Of a stretch of 64,000 bases of DNA, positions 56,743 to 64,000 are shown one piece after another. Below the pieces are notes generated by a model that worked only from the letters and a program-made list of their open reading frames with translations, had not been told where the DNA came from and made no database searches. Position numbers and translations under genes: made by a program. Position 1 is the stretch's first letter. Each line of letters begins with the position of its first letter. The stretch covers positions 3,328,200 through 3,392,199 of the forward strand of contig JAVGWX010000001.1 of assembly GCA_036924085.1 (NCBI GenBank). Direction: 5' to 3'. This stretch comes from Ariolimax columbianus (Eukaryota; Mollusca; Gastropoda; Stylommatophora; Arionidae).

Positions 56743-57008
56743 TGATTTGACATGTAAGCAACAGTAGATGCATCTGTGCGGCGGTTGGGGGAGGTGATTT
56801 GACATGTAAGCAACAGTAGATGCATCTGTGCGGCGGTTGGGGGAGGTGATTTGACATGTAAGCAACAGTAGATGCATCTGTGCGGTGGTTGGGGGAGGTG
56901 ATTTGATATGTAAGCAACAGTAGATGCATCTGTGCGGTGGTTGGGGGAGGTGATTTGACATGTAAGCAACAGTAGATGCATCTGTGCGGCGGTTGGGGGA
57001 AGTGATTT
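56743..57008. repeat. 52-bp minisatellite interrupted by a LINE
   Basis: Five copies at 52-bp spacing (56743, 56795, 56847, 56899, 56951) of a unit with tgatttgacatgtaagcaac and agtagatgcatctgtgcgg. The sixth begins at 57003 and is cut after tgattt by the LINE. It resumes at 60917 with gacatgtaagcaacagtaga. Confidence 0.93.
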
Positions 57009-57122
57009 CTTCTTCTTCTTACGCTGTCAGACATCGACCTTTATTTTTTCGAAAAAAGCGGCCGTCATCCTGAGGCTATCGACACTGCCATAGAGCTTGT
57101 CTAGTGTTGCCACTGGTGATGG

Positions 57123-58280
57123 TCACATCTGCTCTCTCTGATCATCGTATGTCGGGCAGTTCTGCAGCAATTGCTCAGCGGTCATTTTCCCGGTACCACA
57201 CGGGCATTCGTCGGTACCACCTATCTTCAATTTGTTGAATAGGTGGTACCTCAGTCTATTGTGGCCAGTGCGAAGTCTGAAGACCACGACCTGCTCTCTT
57301 CTGTTCAACTGGTGATAGCCATCGTTTTTGGTGTAGCCAGTATGTTCTGTTTCCCATTTGGTCCTGTATCTAGCTCTAATAAGCCGTTTTGACTCTTCGT
57401 ATGTCATACTAATATCTGGTTGTGGTAGTCTTGCACCTTCTTTTGCCAGTCTGTCTGCCTCCTCGTTGGATGTTGCAGTGGGATGGAACCCACTGTACCA
57501 CTACTCTTTTTGGTGCAGACTGCTGGCATAGTTTAAATCATTAAGTTCAGTATTTTTCTGGCTTTTTAGTGCTGTAACTACGGCCAGGGCATCTGTAAGC
57601 AGGACTATATGGCTTTCATTCCTTTTACCTGTCACCATTTCTTCCACTCCCGCCCTCAGTGCCTCTGCCTCCGCTTTGAAATTGCTCGTGTATTTTCCAG
57701 TTGCCAATGACTGTTATTTTTCTGCCATTTGGTAGGCTCAGGAGTACACCTGCCCCTCCGTTCTGTGTTGTGTTTGTTACAGAACCGTCTGTGTATGCAT
57801 GGGTCCAGTCCATGCTTGGGTAGTTTTTCGTTATGTACCTGAGGGTTGTATCTCTTCTTTCTTTTTCAGTCTGACAGTTTTTGTTTCCAATACCTGGTAT
57901 ATTTTCTACCACCTCTGGAAATATATGCTGCCTCCAGGTAGGTTTTCGTACAGTAGGGATGGGCTTTGGTGTTGTTAGTGCGTTCATTGGGTCTTCATGC
58001 ATCTTTGCTTTGGCTATTTCTGCATAGTTTCTCCGCTTTAGTTTCCCATTTCCGAAATTGTTTAGTCTCTGGTGCATTGGATGGTCAGTCAGTCTTCTGA
58101 GTTTCTCTGCTTGCTGCTGGGCTCTGCAGTCTCTTCTGTCCGTCATGGTACAGTGTACAGTTTCTTTAGTTTCTTTGGTATACTTTCGTCTGCTCCCCAG
58201 CTTGTGCCAGCAAGTTTCCTTATGATTGCCATTCTTTCTCTGGCTCTCATTTGGTTTCTCTCGATCTGACTTTTCCATGT
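57123..58280 (-). pseudogene. RNase H and C-terminal tail of the LINE
   Basis: After the nested insertion the minus strand resumes with TWKSQIERNQMRARERMAII. Across a few frame breaks it gives KLRRLTDHPMHQRLN, the RNase H start THAYTDGSVTNTTQNGGAG (first catalytic Asp), AEAEALRAGV (catalytic Glu) and VLLTDALAVVTAL (second Asp). A tail follows with TGHNRLRYHLFNKLKIGG and ECPCGTGKMTAEQLLQNC. The family's QWIPGHxG block was not found here, so part of RNase H may be deleted (around 57430-57500). Confidence 0.85.
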
Positions 58281-59669
58281 AGAAACCAACTAGCAAAACC
58301 ATTGGCTATATTATGTTCTCAATCACTTACAAAAGGGATTGTTCCACGGGATTGGAAAGATGCAGGAGTGATCCCCTTATTCAAAAAATCAGATCCGGCA
58401 AATTATAGACCGGTGAGTTTAACGAGCATAGTCTGTAAATTATTAGAGTCAATAATCAAAGAAAACATTGTAATGCATTTAGAAAAATTTAATCTAAATA
58501 GAATAAGTCAACATGGGTTTACTAGAGGGAGATCATGCTTAACAAATCTGTTAGAATTCATGGAGGAGGTTACTAAAATCATAGATAAAGGGGAGCCAGT
58601 GGATGTTATTTATCTAGACTTTGCAAAGGCCTTTGATAGAGTACCTCATCAAAGATTATTTCGAAAATTAAAATCACATGGAATAGGTGGCGAAGTTGCC
58701 AAATGGATTGAAAATTGGTTAACGGGAAGAAGGCAGAGGGTGGGCATAAATAAGGAGTACGCTGAGTGGAGTGAAGTGAAAAGTGGTGTGCCACAGGGCT
58801 CGGTTTTGGGACCAATTTTGTTCTTGATATATATAAATGATTTGGACATTGATATGAGATCCATGATTGCAAAATTTGCTGATGACACAAAACTATGCAG
58901 TAGTGTCTCATCTAAAGCGGAAGTGGATATATTGATATCGGATTTAGATAAAATTCGAGAATGGTCTGTAAGCTGGCAAATGGAGTTTAATGTAGATAAA
59001 TGTACAGTCATCCACATGGGTAGATCCAATATGGAACATAATTACAGAATGGGAGAAAACAATATTAGAAAGATAGATAAGGAAAGGGACCTAGGGGTTA
59101 TAATAGATCATACAGGAAAGGTGAGTGAGCAAGTTAAGGTAGCAGTGAAAAAGGCAAATGCAATGTTAGGTATGATAAAAAGAAATATTAAACATAGGAG
59201 CAAGGAAGTGATCGTCAAACTGTATAAAGCTTTAGTTAGACCTAGATTGGAGTACTGTGTACAGGTGTGGAGTCCTTATCATAGAGGGGACATAAACATG
59301 CTAGAAAGAATACAAAAAAGAGCGACAAAGATGATAGTGGGATTCCAGAATTACAGTTATGAGGAACGACTCAGAAAAACCGGCCTACAGTGTCTCGAAG
59401 AGAGAAGAATTCGTGGTGACTTAATACAGGTTTATAAGATGATCAGAGGAATCGATAAATTAGACTATAACAAGTTTTTTAAAATACAGCCACCTACAAT
59501 AACACGAGGGCATAGCTACAAGCTGATTAAAGAGAGGTCCAGGTTAGATATTAGGAAATATTTTTTTAGTCAGAGAGTGGTGTCTGCTTGGAATGCATTG
59601 CCAGGGGAGGTAGTGGAGGCAGGGACAGTTAATGCATTTAAGAATAAACTGGATGCGCATAGATTTTAG
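58281..59669 (+). pseudogene. Reverse transcriptase of CR1/Jockey-like LINE, N-truncated open frame
   Basis: An open frame of about 462 codons without a genuine start: SQSLTKGIVPRDWKDAGVIP, NYRPVSLTSIVCKLLESIIK, GFTRGRSCLTNLLEFME, VIYLDFAKAFDRVPH, GVPQGSVLGPILFLIYINDL, FADDTKL, then the thumb and a tail with [19 protein letters not shown] and [20 protein letters not shown]. All reverse transcriptase catalytic Asp residues are present. The endonuclease is absent, so it is dead as an autonomous element but its RT is intact in sequence. Confidence 0.93.
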
Positions 59670-59750
59670 AGCAAGGTGATGTAAATGTAACTGGTTGTAT
59701 ACAGACTCTGCAGGGTCTTCTAGACCAGTATAAAGATGTTAAGTTAAGTT
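58281..59750 (+). mobile_element. CR1/Jockey-like LINE, copy 2, nested
   Basis: A 5'-truncated LINE of 1470 bp inserted into the LINE at 57009-60904, antisense to it. The target sequence atgt is present on both sides (58277-58280 and 59751-59754), and removing the insert restores the host LINE frame across the site. It ends with taaagatgttaagttaagtt, the TTAAG-type tail. Almost identical to copy 1 at 15113-16332 over their common part. Confidence 0.94.
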
Positions 59751-60904
59751 ATGTCATGCGCCGATCAAATGTGACTCCCAGGTAGTTTGGGTTGTTGTTT
59801 GGCTGCAAGTATTTGCCGTTAAGACTTAATTTGGTGTTTTGGGGTTTGTTTGATAGCGAGAATATTGTACATATCGTTTTTTCCTCGTTTATTTTGGCCA
59901 GCCATGAGTTCGCCCACTCTTCCAGCGATGTTAGGGCCTGCTGCATCCGATTACTTGCTATGGTGAGATGCTTTTCAGAGGTCCACATAGCCAGATCGTC
60001 TGCAAACATTGAGCTATGGACTCTTCTTGGCATATTCTCTGTTGTGTTATTTATATACACCAGGAAGAATGTGGGTGACAGTACTCCCCCTTGGGGTACT
60101 CCCTGCTCTAGTGTCACCTTTTTGCTCATCTGCCCTTGTATTTGAACTCTGGCTGTTCTGTTTTTGAGGTAGTGACTGATCCATTTGTACATTTTCCCAC
60201 AAACTTCACTTCTTCGTAGCTTGACTTTAAGTCCCTCTTTCCAGACTTTGTCAAATTCCTTTTCTAGGTCCACTCAAACCGCTACTGTGTGTTTCTGTTC
60301 CTGGTAGGCATCTTCTATTTTATGGGCTATGAGGGTGACCTGATCCTCAGTGGATCTGTGCTGCCTAAAGCCTGCTTGCTGTGGAATTGGTATGTTTTTT
60401 TCTTCCAGATGCCACATCAGTCTGGCGTTTATCATACGTTCCAACAGTTTGCCTACACAGCTCAGTAGGCTGATAGGCCTGTATCCATTTGGATCTGTTT
60501 TATCTTTTCCTCCATTTGGTACTGGTACAAGTACTGCGTCTTTCCATGCCTGGGGTACAATACCCATTTTCCAGCTTTGGTTCAGCGCTGATAGTAATTT
60601 CCTCTTTGCTGTTTGGCCCAGCCCCATCAGCATTTCGTTTGTTATCCCGTCTTTTCTGGGAGATTTCTTTTTCTTTAACGTTCTCATGGCCTCTTCCATT
60701 TCATTCATTGTTAATTTTGCCATCATATGCTCTTCTGGTGCCATATTGATGTTGTCGTGCCCCTTTTGCTCTTCACTAATGTCTGTATGCCTATCTGCAG
60801 GGACATCAATGTGGTTTGCTCTGGCATAATGTTCAACAAAGGCGTTTGCTGCTTTTTTTCCAGTGAGCATGTTGTCACCCTGCTTGATTGTAATTTGTTT
60901 GTTT
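59751..60904 (-). pseudogene. Reverse transcriptase part of the RNase H LINE
   Basis: The minus-strand frame contains a KKKKSPRKDGITNEML block, VPQAWKDAVLVPVPNGGKD, NGYRPISLLSCVGKLLERMI, then the first catalytic block (VDLEKEFDKVWKEG), GVPQGGVLSPTFFLVYINN and the catalytic FADDLAMW box, and stops at the insertion junction after LGVTFDRRM. An in-frame TGA at 60274-60276 interrupts it where the family normally has Trp before the DLEK block. Otherwise the frame is intact over about 385 codons, so this copy is fairly young. Confidence 0.9.
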
Positions 60905-61379
60905 GGGAAGTGATTTGACATGTAAGCAACAGTAGACAGTGTAACAACTACAGTAGTGTATTTGCATGGTTTAGTCTACAGCATAGTGCATAATCCCACA
61001 TGGTTGGGAGACTATTTCACGAATGATGAAGAGGTTGAATGTGTTGAGAAATAAGGGACAATGTAAGTACAACATTAAGTGGCTTTCAAATTTGTATCTA
61101 ATTTAGTTTTGATAAAAATAGCCATTTGTGACCTATTTACTCACGTCTTCTCGTTATCCATTCATGATGTTGTGGTTGTTGCAGATCCATCAGCATCCGG
61201 GTTTTCGTCTTTTGGGCCAATACCATGTAATGGTATCTGCACGTGTTTTGTTAGTTGTTGTTTAGTGTCATTTTAAGTGTTCCATTTATCTGGCTTTGGA
61301 GAAAGAAACCTATTTTCCAACATTGTTAAGCGTTGGTCAGACAAAAAGATGATGATAAACGGTTTCTTATGGGTGTGTA

Positions 61380-61860
61380 CACAGCTGGAACTCTGGCGTG
61401 TGTTGTAGTTGGATTCTGTTAAGGTGCTTATTAAATGGGATGTGTTGGATTTTCAGTCAAGTAATGGTGCTCTGATTCTTTCTTCTGAGATAATTGATTC
61501 TATCATTTGGATTGTGGCTCGCCATATGTCTGTATACCTCTCTCCCCGTGTTTCCCATGGTACATCTTTTCAGTCAAATTTCTTTGCTGTTTTTATGAAT
61601 TGTCTGGGTGTTTGTAGAATTGTTGCTGTGTAGGGCTGTTACTTTCATGGTCCCTTCTTTATCTTGTGATTTCCAGGTGTGTTTGAGTGTCCAGGGATCC
61701 ACTGCATAACTATTCTGATGACATGGCAGGTGATAAAGTGGTCAATAACTAGAGATATTTGGATAAGATCATATTGACAATGTCCAGCAGCTTCTAATGC
61801 TTGAAGGACGTAAAAAATAATAATGTATTGGGCCTTAACATTAAACGAAAGTTGCACCAG
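61380..61860 (-). pseudogene. Decayed LINE RNase H fragment
   Basis: The minus strand encodes ALEAAGHCQYDLIQISLVID and VMQWIPGHSNTPGNHKIKKG (fourth RNase H block). It then shares a tail with 40800-41150 (reverse of gaactctggcgtgtgttgta, ggtgctctgattctttcttc). It is a different copy of the lineage at 40130-41165, on the other strand. Confidence 0.7.
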
Positions 61861-61924
61861 ATATAAGTTAGTCAGTCTAGATGTGTAAAAGGGGCGCTAA
61901 ACTAAATGGCAAAACATCAATGTT

Positions 61925-62624
61925 AGATACATGTTACCCTCTATTGATACGTTCTCGCTAATATTGAACGGGTGCTGGAAATAGACCCTTGGAAGACAGG
62001 TCAGTCTTACCCTTCTAATGACAGGGCGTTGCTACGGAAATTCTGCCGCAGGAATGCACCTGGTAAAATGCACTCCTTCCTCGCTCTTTGCATCTGTCTG
62101 CTATCAGTCATTCCAATGGACGCAGAAGAGATGCAGTCCAGCGGACATTGCACCTCCTGCCCTATGGTGACAAGCTCCCGGGTGGCGGGGAATGCTAGGC
62201 GTACCATCACTGCAGAAGAGCCGAGAAAATAAAGCGAGCAAAAAGATACCTCACTCATATGCATATGCTACGTTTCTGGCAGGACGTGACGATCCTGGGA
62301 AAAAGTCACACTAGACTGCCTCTCTTCCGGGATAGTATAAACTAGTACATAGTCCATCATATCATTGCCAAACGCTATAGACACGAGTAGGGAAGACTAG
62401 ATAGTCCTGCAAGACAACTTCCTAAGAGAGACAACTCTGACCAAAAACAACTGCTGCCTTGCAGTTAGGCTGGGGACAGCCAAAGGCTAAGGAGGGCAAC
62501 CCTACAGAAACGCCTGTTGAAATCGGATGCACTGAGCCACTGGCTAACAAATTAAATCAGTGCAACGTAAATATCGCTGTGAACAGCGTACGATGAAGAA
62601 GAAGAAGAAGAAGATACATGTTAC
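61925..62624 (+). mobile_element. LINE 3' fragment with 13-bp TSD
   Basis: The insert 61938-62611 ends gaacagcgtacgatgaagaa then (GAA)n, the same tail as the RNase H LINE family. It is flanked by identical agatacatgttac at 61925-61937 and 62612-62624. Only 3' UTR or late sequence is present; no coding domain recognised. The internal sequence is not obviously shared with 57009-57120, so it may be a different subfamily. Confidence 0.82.
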
Positions 62625-63785
62625 AGAATTGAACTGCAACTGATGTTTTTGCGCCATTGATGCCTACCAGAGTGGGCTGTAAAGAGTTGAACCTTGGCCA
62701 CATAGTAAAATCCAATTCCTCTGTGCTCTTGAGAAAATGCGTGCAAGGCAGACATGTGGGGAAAGTTAGTTACTCTGACAGAAAGTACACACAAGACAGA
62801 CATGTTTCCCACACCCCCGGTAAAGTCTGATCTCTTAGAGAGACAGATCTGATTCACACATTTCAATATTAAAATGATCTTCAGTTTGCTTGTAATTTTC
62901 AGAAAAATGACCATCTAAATCCAATTTAATAACTTACAAATCCTTGAATATACTTTCAACAGCGTGTTCTGCTGTTTGCCTTCAATAACGGACATTTTCA
63001 GAATTTCAGAATGTCTTTCCATCACAAAAAACAATGCCAACATCGTAAAACATGTTTCAATATATGCGTTTCCATTTTTATAAACTGGAAATATGTGTAC
63101 TAAGTTATAGCCCAAACCCAGGGCTATCCAGTCTAGCTCAAAATAATGGTCCATGCATGCAAACAATGGGTGGCTCAGGGAGTGGGCTATTCACACTCAC
63201 ACCTGCATATGGGTGTCATGGGTTCAAAGAGTTAAGGATGTTAAGCTCTGGCTAGGGAGAGCCTTAATACTTAACCTGTTACACCCTAACCTGCCCATTG
63301 TATGTTCTATGGAAACCGAAAACACTACTAATATGTTCAATGCAACTGTTCATTGCTTGTTCTGTTCTAGGATAGCATTTACATCGCATAAGTAAACAAA
63401 TAGTATATGAATAAGGCAAAGAAGTATATCCATGCCCTTATGATTTTGTATTTCCTGTTTTAAGGCTTAGGGTGTAAAGGGTTAAAGACTGACTGAACAC
63501 TAATCATAGAGAGACGTAACAAGTTTTTATTCCAAGCGAATCAGAGACTTTCTGCTTGGTTACCATCTGTACTTCACATCTTGATATGACTAGAAAGCAC
63601 TGCGTCATTTCGTTGACTTTTCACTTATGGCAGATTTTCTGCTCACTGCTTCCCATGACCTTCTACGCTTTGGCTACAAATTCCTCCATTGTTTCATTCC
63701 TGGGTAGGTCTGTTTTAGGTGTGACCACTGACACTTGTTTTATTTAAGTCAAAATTGATTCCAGTGCTAGAAGTCTTCAGAGATG
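62625..63785. other. XPO7 intron 4, nothing recognised
   Basis: Unique-looking intronic sequence. The conserved fifth coding exon of exportin-7 was searched for by eye and not found. Confidence 0.45.
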
Positions 63786-63786
63786 A

Positions 63787-64000
63787 CAGGTAAGTCCAAC
63801 AGACAGGCTGGGGATAGCAGGTAAGCCCCACGGACAGGCTGGGGATAGCAGGTAAGCCCCACAGACAGGCTGGGGATAGCAGGTAAGCCCCACAGACAGG
63901 CTGTGGATAGCAGGTAAGCCCCACAGACAGGCTGGGGATAGCAGGTAAGCCCCACAGACAGGCTGTGGATAGCAGGTAAGCCCCACAGACAAGCTGTGGA
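63787..64000. repeat. 31-bp minisatellite, truncated by window end
   Basis: Seven copies of a 31-bp unit (gcaggtaagccccacagaca plus ggctggggata), running off the right edge. Three-frame peptide repeats on the minus strand are shadows. Confidence 0.95.

Larger units (their letters stand above)
57009..60904 (-). mobile_element. RNase H-bearing LINE, 5'-truncated, with TSD and nested LINE
   Basis: Minus-strand LINE. It ends in an (AAG)n tail (plus-strand TTC run 57009-57020). A 12-bp target-site duplication, gggaagtgattt, sits at 56997-57008 and 60905-60916. From 5' to 3' it has the end of the linker, the reverse transcriptase, RNase H and a Cys-rich tail. It is 3896 bp, including a 1470-bp CR1-like LINE at 58281-59750 inserted in the opposite direction. 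RNase H places it in the I/R1-like LINE group rather than CR1. The endonuclease is missing through 5' truncation. Confidence 0.92.
56575..61110 (+). pseudogene. Mariner-type transposase relic split by later insertions
   Basis: 56580-56700 encodes KDIRKEMLPVYGEKCLSRKA then VHNWVDSF, the helix-turn-helix part of a mariner transposase. 60930-61080 carries further decayed sequence with WLGDYFTNDEEVECVEK-like content, resembling the transposase C-terminal region. Between them sit the 52-bp minisatellite and the LINE at 57009-60904. The N-terminal assignment is firm, the C-terminal one weaker. Confidence 0.6.

Noticed and set aside
60350..60829. 159-codon plus-strand frame
   Set aside because: Antisense of the RNase H LINE reverse transcriptase.
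61000..64000. XPO7 exon 5
   Set aside because: Looked for the conserved segment after LVQ on the plus strand and found no convincing match, so it is placed outside the window.

Overview
The window is animal nuclear DNA. It has spliced genes with GT-AG introns, AATAAA/ATTAAA polyadenylation signals, long non-coding stretches, many LINE fragments, Penelope, Helitron and mariner relics, and an exceptional density of mini- and microsatellites (roughly a fifth of the window by eye). The mix of transposable elements and the protein divergence point to a lophotrochozoan, most plausibly a gastropod mollusc. That placement is an inference; nothing here fixes the species.

Three host genes can be supported. 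(1) 28643-31534 (+) is a 963-codon uninterrupted reading frame for an unrecognised polar, low-complexity protein with one C-terminal membrane segment. (2) 42070-44283 (-) encodes an SLC26/SulP anion transporter with a STAS domain. Its whole CDS is uninterrupted, and a good 3' splice site lies just upstream of the ATG. (3) 48939-55240 (+) holds the first four coding exons of exportin-7 (XPO7). The rest of that gene must lie beyond the window, so 55241-64000 reads as a very long intron 4. A weak candidate exon of an unknown minus-strand gene is at 27867-28078.

Layout: 1-10160 is almost entirely tandem repeats plus copies of dispersed element A (with an (AAC)n tail) and element C. 10165-12090 is a LINE endonuclease fragment with another LINE fragment inside it and a 55-bp array grown from its own catalytic segment. 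12890-14035 and 21015-23170 are inverted copies of a long unclassified repeat (element B), each bordered by minisatellites. 15113-16332 is a young CR1/Jockey-like LINE copy. 23175-26850 is tandem repeats. 27060-27530 is a LINE tail. 32110-37860 is LINE and Helitron relics with large arrays. 40130-41165 is a LINE RNase H relic with a 60-bp array. 44400-48450 holds Penelope and LINE relics.

XPO7 introns host most of the remaining mobile DNA. Intron 1 has two ultra-short LINE tails with clear target-site duplications, an element A copy and two LINE fragments. Intron 2 has a mariner N-terminal relic. The 8.7 kb of intron 4 in view contains a stack of insertions: a mariner relic, a 52-bp minisatellite in it, an RNase H-bearing LINE in the minisatellite, and a CR1-like LINE inside that LINE.

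The recurring theme is that minisatellites are born from single-copy pieces of mobile elements, at unit sizes of about 20-63 bp. Several arrays can be traced to the coding segment they came from.
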